From contig NZ_FNZG01000001.1 of the NCBI RefSeq assembly GCF_900109195.1, forward strand, positions 124,001 through 188,000: a stretch of DNA of 64,000 nt, in the 5' to 3' direction. The notes under the pieces were generated by a model, which ran no database searches, was not told where the DNA came from, and saw only the letters and a list, made by a program, of their open reading frames with translations. Below are positions 50,934-59,260 of the stretch, one piece after another; position 1 is the stretch's first letter, and each line of letters opens with the position of its first letter. The position numbers and the translations under genes were made by a program. Origin of the DNA: Pseudooceanicola nitratireducens. Lineage in GTDB: Bacteria; Pseudomonadota; Alphaproteobacteria; Rhodobacterales; Rhodobacteraceae.

Positions 50934-51923
50934 ATGACTTCGATCAAGATTAACCGTCGCCGCCTGCTGGGCACCGGGACCGCGCTTGGCGCAACCACGC
51001 TTTTCGCCCCGTCGCTGCTGCGCGCCGCGACCCCGCTGAAGGTTGCGGGCATCCATGCCTCTCCGGTTGAAAACACCTGGAACTCGGTCCTGCACGCCGC
51101 GATGCTGGCCGCGCACGAAGATGGCTCGATCGAATACACCTTCTCGGAAGGTGTGTCGGGCACCGATTACCCCCGCGTGATGCGCGAATACGCCGAGGCC
51201 GGCAATGCGCTGATCGTCGGCGAATCCTACGCGGTCGAGCGTGAGGCGCGCAGCGTCGCGGGCGATTATGCCGATACCGCCTTCCTCATGGGGTCGTCGG
51301 GCGAAGCGGCGGGCGACAACTTTGGCGTCTTCGGCACCTGGAACTGGGAAGCCGCCTACCTGTGCGGGATGCTGGCCGGTGCGATGACCGAAACCGGCAC
51401 CGTCGGGTCCGTCGGCGCGATCCCGATCCCCGAGGTCAACATGCTGATCAACGGCTTTGCCGACGGCGTGAAGGCCACCAACCCCGATGCCAAGCACCTG
51501 GTCAGCTTCATCGGCACCTTCTTCGATCCGCCCAAGGCGCGCGAGGCCGGGCTGGCCCAGATCGACAGCGGCGCGGACATCCTGTTCGGCGAACGCATCG
51601 GCACGGCGGATGCCGCCAAGGAACGCGGGATCAAGGCCGTCGGGTCCATGATCGACTACACGCCGCGCTACCCCGAAACCGTCTTTGCCAACGCGCTGTG
51701 GTCCTTCCGGCCGCTGCTGGATGCTGCCGTGGCCGATGCCGCCGCGGGCACCCCGACCGGCAAGAACTACACCCCGCTCAGCCTGATGAAGGACGGCGGC
51801 AACGACATCTCTTACGTCGAAGGTGCGGCCCCGGCCGAAGCCGTCGCCAAGATGGAAGAAGTCCGCGCCGCGATCATGGCCGGCGAATTCGAGGTGCCGC
51901 GCAACTTCGACGAACCGAAGTAA
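50934..51923 (+). CDS. BMP-family ABC transporter substrate-binding protein
   Basis: The 329-residue protein has a Tat signal (INRRRLLGTGTALGATTLFA) and a BMP/PnrA-like periplasmic fold: VAGIHASPVENTWNSVLHAA, VIVGESYAVE-like and GSVGAIPIPEVNMLINGFADG, then LFGERIGTADAAKERGIKAVG. It is not a lipoprotein, unlike many Gram-positive BMP proteins. BMP proteins bind nucleosides or related compounds. A strong stem-loop separates it from the next gene, which is usual for highly expressed binding proteins. Confidence 0.92.
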   Translation: MTSIKINRRRLLGTGTALGATTLFAPSLLRAATPLKVAGIHASPVENTWNSVLHAAMLAAHEDGSIEYTFSEGVSGTDYPRVMREYAEAGNALIVGESYAVEREARSVAGDYADTAFLMGSSGEAAGDNFGVFGTWNWEAAYLCGMLAGAMTETGTVGSVGAIPIPEVNMLINGFADGVKATNPDAKHLVSFIGTFFDPPKAREAGLAQIDSGADILFGERIGTADAAKERGIKAVGSMIDYTPRYPETVFANALWSFRPLLDAAVADAAAGTPTGKNYTPLSLMKDGGNDISYVEGAAPAEAVAKMEEVRAAIMAGEFEVPRNFDEPK

Positions 51924-51944
51924 GCCAAAGCGATTGACGACCTG

Positions 51945-51971
51945 CTCGGGCCGGGGCATTCCCGGCCCGAG
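51945..51971 (+). terminator. Intercistronic hairpin after the binding-protein gene
   Basis: CTCGGGCCGGG (51945-51955) pairs perfectly with CCCGGCCCGAG (51961-51971) around GCATT, 21 bp after the stop codon. Without a long T-run it probably stabilises the upstream message and partly reduces readthrough into the amidase and transporter genes. Confidence 0.6.
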
Positions 51972-52014
51972 CTGTTACGCCGCCCCGGTTGCGGGGCGTT
52001 GACGGGCGAAGACC

Positions 52015-53379
52015 TTGACCGAATTCACAAATATCGCCGACGCCACGGATCTGGCCGGGGCCATCGCAACGGGCCGGATCAGTGCGGATGCCGCGCTTGA
52101 CGCCGCGCGCGGCCGGGCCGGGGCCATCGCGGACCTGGGTGCGGTCACCTGGATGGCCGACACCGTGCCTGCGGCCGAAGACGGGCCCTTTGCCGGGGTT
52201 CCGACCCTCGCCAAGGACTTGGGCGGCCCCTTTGCCGGCATACCGATGCGCGCCGGGTCGGCGGCGCTGGCCCGGATGAAGGGCCTGTCCGACAGCGATC
52301 TGGCCGCGCGCTTCCGCGCCGCCGGGTTCCGGGTCTTCGGCGCGACCACGGTGCCGGAATTCGGCCTGTCGCTGTCGTCCGAACCTGCCGTGGGCCCCGT
52401 CTGCCGCAACCCGCTGGATCCGTCGCGGATCGCGGGCGGGTCATCTGGCGGGGCGGCGGCTGCGGTGGCGGCGGGGATCGTGCCGCTGGCCCATGCCACC
52501 GATGCGGGCGGGTCAATCCGGGTGCCTGCAGCCTGTTGTGGACTGATCGGTCTAAAGCCCACGCGCGGGGCGGTGCCCGGCGGGCCGGGCTTTGGCAACC
52601 ACCTGGGCGGCATCGCCACCGAATTCGCCATCACCCGCACGATCCGCGACGCCCGCGCGCTCTGGCCCTGTCTGACGGGGCAGGCACGGGGGCCCTTCCC
52701 GGACCCGGTGCAGCGCGCCGAACGGCCCGGGCTGAAGATCGGCCTGCTGACCGACGCGAAAGGCATCGACCCCGACAGGGCCGAGGCCGTGACCCGTGCA
52801 GCCGCCATGCTGGAAGAGGCAGGCCATCAGATCATCGAGATCCCCGCCCAGGCGCTGACCCAGATCCGCCGTGCCTCGGCCCGGGCGTTCGAACGTATCG
52901 TGTCGGTCAACTTGGCGGGGCTTGTGGCCACCGGGCTTGATCCGGACCAGACCGAACCTCTGACCCAGGCCTTTATCGAACGCGGGCTGACGATGTCCGC
53001 CGTCGACCTCTGGTCCGCGCTGGACCAATCGGTCCAGGCGGCGCACAAGCTGTGGCAGGTCTTCGACCGGATCGACGTGCTGCTGACCCCGATGCTGGCG
53101 ACCGCGCCGCCCGCCCTGGGCAGCTTTCCCATGGACCACCGGGACTGCGCGACGCAGATTGAACGGATGGATGCCTTCGCCCCCTTTGCCGCGCTGGCCA
53201 ATGTCACCGGCGCGCCGGCCCTGACCCTGCCCGTTGGTGCGGATGCCCAGGGCCTGCCGCTGCCAGTGCAGCTGATCGGCCCCATGGGCAGCGACCTGCA
53301 GCTGTTGGGCCTTGGCGCAACGATCGAGGCCGCCGGCCAGTGGCACCACCCCATAGCGATGTTCGGAGCCCCCTCATGA
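52015..53379 (+). CDS. Amidase (amidase-signature family)
   Basis: The 454-residue protein has the Ser-cisSer-Lys triad of the amidase-signature family: Lys in VPTLAKDLGG, cis-Ser in GGSSGGAAAAVAAG and nucleophile Ser in TDAGGSIRVPAACCGLIGLKP. The proposed start is a TTG 44 bp after the intercistronic hairpin, because no ATG occurs before the first conserved helix. It overlaps the next gene (ABC ATPase) by 4 bp, so it is part of the transporter operon and should act on an imported amide, such as a ureido- or carbamoyl-compound from pyrimidine breakdown. The exact substrate is unknown. Confidence 0.9.
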   Translation: MTEFTNIADATDLAGAIATGRISADAALDAARGRAGAIADLGAVTWMADTVPAAEDGPFAGVPTLAKDLGGPFAGIPMRAGSAALARMKGLSDSDLAARFRAAGFRVFGATTVPEFGLSLSSEPAVGPVCRNPLDPSRIAGGSSGGAAAAVAAGIVPLAHATDAGGSIRVPAACCGLIGLKPTRGAVPGGPGFGNHLGGIATEFAITRTIRDARALWPCLTGQARGPFPDPVQRAERPGLKIGLLTDAKGIDPDRAEAVTRAAAMLEEAGHQIIEIPAQALTQIRRASARAFERIVSVNLAGLVATGLDPDQTEPLTQAFIERGLTMSAVDLWSALDQSVQAAHKLWQVFDRIDVLLTPMLATAPPALGSFPMDHRDCATQIERMDAFAPFAALANVTGAPALTLPVGADAQGLPLPVQLIGPMGSDLQLLGLGATIEAAGQWHHPIAMFGAPS

Positions 53380-54947
53380 CCCGCGTGCTTGACCTGTCCA
53401 ACATCACCAAGCGGTTCGGCCATGTCACCGCCAACGAAGACGTGTCGCTGCACCTGGAAAAGGGCGAGATCGTCGCGCTTCTGGGGGAAAACGGCGCGGG
53501 CAAGACGACGCTGATGTCGATCCTTTTCGGCCACTACACGGCGGATGAGGGCGAGGTGCGGGTGAACGGCACGCCGCTGCCCCCCGGAAAGTCCCGCGCC
53601 GCCATCCGCGCCGGCGTCGGCATGGTGCATCAGCATTTCGCCCTGGCCCCCAACCTGACCGTGCTGGAAAACGTCATGACCGGCACCGAAAGCCTGTGGA
53701 GCCTGCGGTCCAACCGCAGCGCGGGTCGGGCCAAGCTGGTGGCGCTGTCGGAAAAATTCGGCCTGAAGGTTGACCCGGATGCCCGTGTCTCGGACCTGTC
53801 GGTCGGCGAATGTCAGCGGGTCGAGATCCTCAAGGCGCTGTACAACGACGCCCGCATCCTGATCCTGGACGAACCGACTGCCGTGCTGACTGCGCAAGAG
53901 GCCGAAAGCCTCTTTGCCACCCTGCGCCAGATGACCGCCGACGGGCTGTCCCTGATCTTCATCAGCCACAAACTGCACGAGGTCATGTCGGCCTCGGACC
54001 GTGTCGTGGTGCTGCGCCGGGGCAGTGTGGTCGCCGAACGCGCCACCGGCGAGACCAGCAAGGAAGAGCTGGCCGAGCTGATGGTGGGCCGCAAGGTCGA
54101 ACGCCCGAAACGTCCGCCTGCCACGCCCGGGAAGGTGCTGCTGGAAGGCCTCGACCTGACGCTGTCCGGAAAGGGCGGGGCATCGCTGCATGGTGTCAGC
54201 TTCCGCCTGCGCGCGGGCGAGACGCTTGGCATCATCGGGGTTTCCGGCAACGGGCAAACGACGCTGGCGGGGCTGGTTTCCGGGCTCTATCCGCCCGATG
54301 CGGGCACCCTGCTGATCGACGGGCGCGCGGTGACGACCCATGACGTGCCCCATGCCATCGCCGCCGGCATCGGCCGCATCCCCGAGGACCGCAATGCCGA
54401 GGGCACGATCGGCGACATGACGACCTGGGAAAACACCGTGCTGGAACGCATCTGGTCGCCCGAATTCTCGTCGCGCGGGATGGTGCGCCGGGCCGCCGCC
54501 CGCGCGGCCACCGACCAGATCATCGACCGCTATGACGTGCGCGGAGCCAGCGCCGACGGCCGGATCCGGCTGCTATCGGGCGGGAACATGCAAAAGCTGA
54601 TCCTGGGCCGCGTGTTGGAGGCCGGTCCCGACATTCTGGTCGCCGCGCAGCCGTCGCGCGGGCTGGACGAAGGGGCCATCGCCGGTGTGCACGAGCGCCT
54701 GCTTGAGGCGCGGGGACGCGGGGCCGGGGTGCTGCTGATCTCCGAGGACCTGGACGAGGTCATCGGCCTGTCGGATCGCATCCGCGCCATCGTCAACGGC
54801 CGCCTGTCGCCCGCCATCCCAGCCGACCGCGCCAATGCGCAGCTGCTGGGTCTGATGATGGCCGGTGACTGGAGCGCCGCCGCAGAAATCGAGGCCGAAA
54901 CCCAAATGCCCGAACACAAGAAGGCGGAGACCGAAGATGCGCTTTGA
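53376..54947 (+). CDS. BMP-type nucleoside ABC transporter, double ATP-binding protein
   Basis: The 523-residue protein has two ABC domains. The first has LLGENGAGKTTLM, VHQHFALAPNLTV, LSVGECQRVEILKAL, ILILDEPTAVLT and FISHKLHEV. The second has Walker A-like IIGVSGNGQTTLAG and the degenerate signature LLSGGNMQKLILGRV. This arrangement is that of NupA/YufO and sugar-type ATPases. The second domain's Walker A lacks the usual Lys (GNGQTT), as is common in the family, so one site is probably inactive. It energises the two permeases that follow. Confidence 0.95.
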   Translation: MTRVLDLSNITKRFGHVTANEDVSLHLEKGEIVALLGENGAGKTTLMSILFGHYTADEGEVRVNGTPLPPGKSRAAIRAGVGMVHQHFALAPNLTVLENVMTGTESLWSLRSNRSAGRAKLVALSEKFGLKVDPDARVSDLSVGECQRVEILKALYNDARILILDEPTAVLTAQEAESLFATLRQMTADGLSLIFISHKLHEVMSASDRVVVLRRGSVVAERATGETSKEELAELMVGRKVERPKRPPATPGKVLLEGLDLTLSGKGGASLHGVSFRLRAGETLGIIGVSGNGQTTLAGLVSGLYPPDAGTLLIDGRAVTTHDVPHAIAAGIGRIPEDRNAEGTIGDMTTWENTVLERIWSPEFSSRGMVRRAAARAATDQIIDRYDVRGASADGRIRLLSGGNMQKLILGRVLEAGPDILVAAQPSRGLDEGAIAGVHERLLEARGRGAGVLLISEDLDEVIGLSDRIRAIVNGRLSPAIPADRANAQLLGLMMAGDWSAAAEIEAETQMPEHKKAETEDAL

Positions 54948-55989
54948 ACGCCGTGACCATCCCTCGCGCGTGTTGACGGTGCTGGCCCCCGTCGGGGCCA
55001 TCGTCGCGGCGCTTCTGGTGTCGGGCCTGCTGATCGCGCTGGCCGGGGCCAATCCGATCCGTGCCTATGGGCTGATCCTCAAGGGGGCTTTTGGCTCTCG
55101 CCTCGGCCTGTCGGAAATGCTGACCCGCGCCACCCCGCTGATCCTGACCGGCCTCGCCGCCGCCGTCGCCTTCCGCGCAAGGCTGTGGAACATCGGCGGG
55201 GAAGGGCAATTCTACCTCGGCGCGCTTGGGGTCACCGCCTTTGGCATGATCCCCGCCGTGGCCGCGATGCCGGCGGGCGTGGTGATCCCGCTGTCGATGG
55301 CCGCAGGGGCCGTGGCGGGCATGATCCTGCTGCTGGTGCCGCTTGGCCTGCGCCTGAAGTTCGGCGTGGACGAGGTCGTGACCACGCTTTTGCTGAACTT
55401 CGTCGCCGTGCTTTTCGTGTCGCTGATGATCGACGGCGTTATGAAGGACCCGCTGGCCTTTGGCTGGCCGCAGTCGGTTCCGGTGCCCGACAGCGCCGTG
55501 CTGCCCAAGCTGATGGACCGCACCCGCCTGCATGTCGGCCTGCTGATCGCCGCCGCCATGGCCGTGGTGGTCTGGTGGTTGCAGTCGCGCACCGTCTTCG
55601 GCATCCGCGCCCGCGCCGCCGGTCTGAACCCCCGCGCCGCCGCCTTTGCCGGCGTGCCGCTTGGCACCACGCTGATCGCGGTCGCCTGTCTGTCCGGCGG
55701 GCTTGCGGGCCTGGCCGGCGCGATCGAGGTGATGGGCGTGAAGGGCTATGTCACCACGGACCTGTCGCCCAACTACGGCTATTCCGGGATCGTCATCGCC
55801 ATGCTGGCCAATCTCAACCCGATCGGGGTGATCGGCGCGGCGCTGTTTTCCGCCATCATGTTCGTCGGGGCCGACAGCATGTCGCGCGCCCTGTCGATCC
55901 CGTCCTACATCGCCGACGTCACCGTGGCCCTGTCGCTGCTGACTATGCTGGTGGCCTTGTTCCTTGCCCAATACAGGATACGCCGATGA
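54937..55989 (+). CDS. Nucleoside-type ABC transporter permease 1
   Basis: The 350-residue membrane protein has about nine hydrophobic segments and BPD_transp_2-family motifs: LTGLAAAVAFRARLWNIGGE, QFYLGALGV and RAAGLNPRAAAFAGVPLG. Its start lies inside the end of the ATPase gene (11-bp overlap) and its stop overlaps the next permease by 4 bp. It corresponds to NupP/YufP in BMP transporters. Confidence 0.94.
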   Translation: MRFERRDHPSRVLTVLAPVGAIVAALLVSGLLIALAGANPIRAYGLILKGAFGSRLGLSEMLTRATPLILTGLAAAVAFRARLWNIGGEGQFYLGALGVTAFGMIPAVAAMPAGVVIPLSMAAGAVAGMILLLVPLGLRLKFGVDEVVTTLLLNFVAVLFVSLMIDGVMKDPLAFGWPQSVPVPDSAVLPKLMDRTRLHVGLLIAAAMAVVVWWLQSRTVFGIRARAAGLNPRAAAFAGVPLGTTLIAVACLSGGLAGLAGAIEVMGVKGYVTTDLSPNYGYSGIVIAMLANLNPIGVIGAALFSAIMFVGADSMSRALSIPSYIADVTVALSLLTMLVALFLAQYRIRR

Positions 55990-56927
55990 ATATTCTTGCC
56001 GATATCCTGACCTCGGTCGGCATGTGGGAGGCCGTGCTGCGCATCGCCACCCCGCTGATCCTGGGCACCCTGGGCGTGTTGCTGTGCGAACGCGTCGGGG
56101 TTCTGAACCTCGGGATCGAGGGGATCATGACCTTCGGGGCCATGCTGGGTTGGCTTGCGGTCTACAATGGCGCGGACCTTTGGACCGGCATGATCGTCGC
56201 GGCCCTGGGCGGGGCGGCCTTCGGCCTGCTGCATGCGCTTCTGACCGTGCCCCTGGGGCTAAGCCAACATGTCACCGGCCTGGGCATCACGCTCTTTGCC
56301 TCCAGCTTTTCCTACTACGTGTTCCGCCTGGCCGTGCCGACGGCCTCGTCCCCGCCAACGATCGAGCCGTTCCGCCCGCTCGAGATCCCTGTGCTGTCCG
56401 ACATCCCCTTCCTGGGGCCGGTGATCTTCAACCAGACCGCGCCGACCTACCTGGCGCTGGTACTGGTGGTGGCGATTGCCTGGGGGCTGAACCGCACGCC
56501 TCTGGGCCTGGCGATCCGCATGGCCGGGGAAAACCCTCATGCGGTGGACGCCCAGGGCATCGATCCGATCTGGCTGCGCATTGGCACGATCATGGCGGGA
56601 TCGGCGCTGATGGGACTGGCGGGGGCCTTCCTGACGCTGGCGGCCTTCAATTCCTTTTTCCCGACCATGGTGCAGGGGCGGGGCTGGATCTGCGTCGCGC
56701 TGGTGGTCTTTGCCTCGTGGAAGCCCGCGCGCGCCTTGCTGGGCGCGCTGCTGTTCGCCTTCTTCGATGCCTTCCAGCTGCGGCTTCAGACGGTGGTCGA
56801 GGGCGTGCCCTATCAGCTGTTCCTGATGCTGCCCTATCTGCTGTCCATCGTGGCGCTGATCGTCATGGCGCGCCGGGCGCGGGTGCCGCAGGCGCTGATG
56901 CGGCCCTATCGCCGGGGCGAACGCTAG
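55986..56927 (+). CDS. Nucleoside-type ABC transporter permease 2
   Basis: The 313-residue permease belongs to the same BPD_transp_2 family as its neighbour: VLLCERVGVLNLGIEGIMTFG and AIRMAGENPHAVDAQGIDP, then SALMGLAGAFLTLAAFNSFF. It corresponds to NupQ/YufQ. It is the last gene of the operon; an inverted repeat GGCCCGTCC...GGACGGGCC (56952-56980) follows and may end transcription. Confidence 0.94.
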   Translation: MNILADILTSVGMWEAVLRIATPLILGTLGVLLCERVGVLNLGIEGIMTFGAMLGWLAVYNGADLWTGMIVAALGGAAFGLLHALLTVPLGLSQHVTGLGITLFASSFSYYVFRLAVPTASSPPTIEPFRPLEIPVLSDIPFLGPVIFNQTAPTYLALVLVVAIAWGLNRTPLGLAIRMAGENPHAVDAQGIDPIWLRIGTIMAGSALMGLAGAFLTLAAFNSFFPTMVQGRGWICVALVVFASWKPARALLGALLFAFFDAFQLRLQTVVEGVPYQLFLMLPYLLSIVALIVMARRARVPQALMRPYRRGER

Positions 56928-56951
56928 GGCGGCCAACCCCGCAAAATAATT

Positions 56952-56980
56952 GGCCCGTCCCCCACTCACTGAGGACGGGC
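56952..56980. terminator. Hairpin after the nucleoside transporter operon
   Basis: GGCCCGTCC and GGACGGGCC form a 9-bp stem with an 11-nt loop, about 25 bp after the permease stop. A T-run is lacking on the plus strand; on the minus strand AATTATTTT follows. Confidence 0.5.
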
Positions 56981-57216
56981 CAGATCCGTCATGGAAATGA
57001 GTCGACCCGATCCTGGTAATCAGGCGGGTTCTGATGGTGTCGGTCGTGCCTTGGGACGGGCCCCGAGGGTGCCCGGCCGGAACATACCAAATTTACACCA
57101 AAGAAAGTCGGATGACCGACACCGCCAACGAACCTGACGTGAAAGCGCGCCAGTGTATATCCCCCTTGATAGGGGGGGCGCCCCGGTACCCCGATGCGCC
57201 GGATCAATCGGCCGGA
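56981..57216. other. Intergenic region without a supportable gene
   Basis: This lies between the transporter operon and the convergent luxR-like gene. It contains a short GC hairpin (CCCCC-TTGATA-GGGGG) near 57160, before the luxR-like stop on the opposite strand. A plus-strand open frame from 57034 overlaps the luxR-like gene and has no protein-like features. Confidence 0.3.
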
Positions 57217-57993
57217 TCAGTCGGGCGGGGCGATCGGATCGCTGCCCGCGGCATTGAAGATCTGCGTCAGGCGAATGCGGTCGTTGATGCCCAGCTTGGC
57301 ATAGACCGATTTCAGGTAATCCGAGACGGTGTGCTGCGAAATCGCGCATAGCCGGGCGCATTCCTTGCGGCTGAACCCCTGGGCCACCAGGTAGGCGATT
57401 TCGCGTTCCCTGGGCGTCAGCTGCGCGATCTCGTCATGCTCGGGCGCGATCATCGGGCGGGGGAATTCACCGCTGCCAAGGGCCAGCTGCTGCGTCAGCT
57501 CCTCGATCCGGCGGTGCGCCAGAAGACAATACAGGCGGAATTCCTCGCGCCGGGGGAGGATCCTTGCCTCGAAGGCCTCGCGGTCCATGGCGGTGCCCAG
57601 GTTGAACCCGCCGAAGCGGGCCGCGCCCTGCAGCCGCATGGGCAGGCCAAGCCCGGTCTTGAAACCGCTGTCGCGGGCGCGCTGGATGAAGGTCTTGGCC
57701 TCGTCGGGCAGATAATCGTGTTCCGGAAGATAGGCGACGCCGGTCTTGGTCACCGCGTAGCTGTTGCAGCAATGGTGCAGGAACGGATCGGCCTGGGGCG
57801 GGAACCCGGCATAGAGCGCGGGAATGTTCGTCAGCAGATGCGGGTGGCTGAAATCCGGGTCGACCGAGAGGTAGATGAAGAAATCGATCCCCTCGGGCGT
57901 CAACGCCCGTTTGACGGCCTGCCAGACCTCTTCGATCTCGGTCATCTGCTCGAAAGTGCCTGCCTGGTCGGCCAGCATCGCGGAACCTTTCAC
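57217..57993 (-). CDS. LuxR-family transcriptional regulator, orphan
   Basis: The 258-residue protein has an N-terminal sensor domain of about 180 residues (autoinducer-binding-like: LTPEGIDFFIYLSVDPDFSHPHLL, GLGLPMRLQGAARFGGFNLG). The C-terminal LuxR/GerE helix-turn-helix reads LTPREREIAYLVAQGFSRKECARLCAISQHTVSDYLKSVYAKLGINDR. The usual HTH-type residues are present. No luxI-type synthase lies nearby, so it is a solo LuxR and may sense a foreign or other signal. Two ATGs (57993 and 57978) could serve as the start. Confidence 0.88.
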   Translation of the reverse strand: MKGSAMLADQAGTFEQMTEIEEVWQAVKRALTPEGIDFFIYLSVDPDFSHPHLLTNIPALYAGFPPQADPFLHHCCNSYAVTKTGVAYLPEHDYLPDEAKTFIQRARDSGFKTGLGLPMRLQGAARFGGFNLGTAMDREAFEARILPRREEFRLYCLLAHRRIEELTQQLALGSGEFPRPMIAPEHDEIAQLTPREREIAYLVAQGFSRKECARLCAISQHTVSDYLKSVYAKLGINDRIRLTQIFNAAGSDPIAPPD

Positions 57994-58051
57994 CCTGTAT
58001 CCAAGCGGTAACGACCCGATCCGCGTGGGGCAAGGCCCACGGGCACGGCAT

Positions 58052-58065
58052 GTGTACTGGTATAC
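58052..58065. promoter_or_regulatory. Dyad upstream of the luxR-like gene
   Basis: GTGTAC-TG-GTATAC is a 6-2-6 imperfect inverted repeat (5 of 6 arm positions) 59 bp upstream of the luxR-like start. It could be an autoregulatory lux-box-like site. Confidence 0.3.
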
Positions 58066-58112
58066 TGACGGGGTGCTTATCGATGCTGATCCGCGTCAGT
58101 TCAACCCCGGAA

Positions 58113-58826
58113 TCACAGCACCCGGATCACATCTTTGCCGACCGATAGCATATAGCCCCGCCGCGCGATATTCCGGACCAGCAGTTCCGACACCAGTTGA
58201 TTGCCCAGGGTGTCGCGCAGCCGCTTGATCCGGGTGGCCCCGGCGGCCTCGTCGCAATCCTCGACCTTCCGCCCCGAGATCATCGCCTCGATCTGCGCGC
58301 CGGACAGCATTTCGTCGTCCATGCGCGCCTCGGCCAGGATCGACAGGGTCTCCATCGCGGCATCGGTCAGCTTGAAACCGTGGTTGTTCAGGTAGACGGT
58401 CTTTTCCTCGCGCGAGATCAGAAGAGAGTTCACCTCGATCCCGGCGCGTTCGATTTCGGCCATGCGGCGGTTCAGCGTGACCAGGATCACCAGGAAGACC
58501 AGCGCGGCGATCAGCAGCGCGGTGGCAAAGACCAGCAGCACGAAGATCACGATGCGATAGCCCGCCAGGGTTTCCGCAAAGGCAGTGCCGGACTGGGCGA
58601 GGATTTCCAGCAGCTTCAGCTCGGCCTCTCCCGTCAGGGTGTCGTTTTCCACGAACAGACGTTCCACCCGGTCGTTGAAGACCCCGGCGTCGGGCAGGGT
58701 CAGGAACAGCACCACCCCGCCCAAAAGCAGCAGCGCGGCGATGGCCCCCAGGCCAAGCGCCACGACACGGGTGCCGACCCGGCGCGCATCGGCGGCAAAG
58801 GTCTGGTTCTCTCCGGGGTGGGTCAT
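58113..58826 (-). CDS. Membrane-anchored winged-helix protein (two TM helices, C-terminal DNA-binding domain)
   Basis: The 237-residue protein has TM1 at about residues 21-44, a 47-residue periplasmic loop and TM2 at 92-118. A cytoplasmic C-terminal domain follows, ending RIKRLRDTLGNQLVSELLVR and NIARRGYML, which resembles the OmpR/ToxR-type winged helix (recognition helix then the G-Y-x-L wing). ToxR/CadC-type regulators have the DNA-binding part at the N-terminus; here the order is reversed. The gene lies 4 bp after a small secreted-protein gene, which may encode its periplasmic partner. Function is unknown. Confidence 0.7.
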   Translation of the reverse strand: MTHPGENQTFAADARRVGTRVVALGLGAIAALLLLGGVVLFLTLPDAGVFNDRVERLFVENDTLTGEAELKLLEILAQSGTAFAETLAGYRIVIFVLLVFATALLIAALVFLVILVTLNRRMAEIERAGIEVNSLLISREEKTVYLNNHGFKLTDAAMETLSILAEARMDDEMLSGAQIEAMISGRKVEDCDEAAGATRIKRLRDTLGNQLVSELLVRNIARRGYMLSVGKDVIRVL

Positions 58827-58830
58827 GCGC

Positions 58831-59064
58831 CTAGCCCTTGATCGACAGGATCTTGAGAAGGGTCCAGCCCTGCTGCGCCAGGGCGGCGCGCGCCTCGGCC
58901 TCGGCCTGGGCCGGCTCGCACGAGGCGACTTCGATGGTGCCGACGCTCAGCCGCAGGGGGTCGTCCTGCTTGGCCTTGTATTCCACCAGGCAGGCCGCCT
59001 GGGCGGCAAGGGGCGCGGCCATCAGGCCAAGCGCGGCGATCAGGATGTAGACTGTGTGTTTCAT
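58831..59064 (-). CDS. Small secreted protein, 77 aa
   Basis: The ATG at 59064 opens a clear signal peptide (MKHTVYILIAALGLMAAPLA) with cleavage expected after AAQA. The mature part is about 55 residues, with two cysteines (ACLVEY and VASCEP) likely joined as a disulfide. A helical, Ala-rich stretch follows (AQAEAEARAALAQQGWTLLK). No family is recognised. It immediately precedes the membrane-anchored winged-helix gene, so a sensor/ligand relationship is conceivable. Confidence 0.7.
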   Translation of the reverse strand: MKHTVYILIAALGLMAAPLAAQAACLVEYKAKQDDPLRLSVGTIEVASCEPAQAEAEARAALAQQGWTLLKILSIKG

Positions 59065-59260
59065 GGTCCCGACTGTGCCCAAGCGCCTGCCGTCATTCAA
59101 TAACCAAGCGGGTCGGCGCGCGATGTTATCCGATAGCAGGGGGCCGTTATTGCCCGATTTCGACACTCGGGGCGAGGGTGGTCCTACCTCGCCGCGGGTC
59201 CATCGGGTCCGCATCCCCCGGGCCCTGCTGCCCCCAAGACATAGATATAGGAACCTCAAC

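Noticed and set aside
57034-57351. 105-codon plus-strand frame before the luxR-like gene
   Set aside because: It overlaps the luxR-like coding sequence by more than 130 bp, and its second half is simply the antisense of the HTH region.
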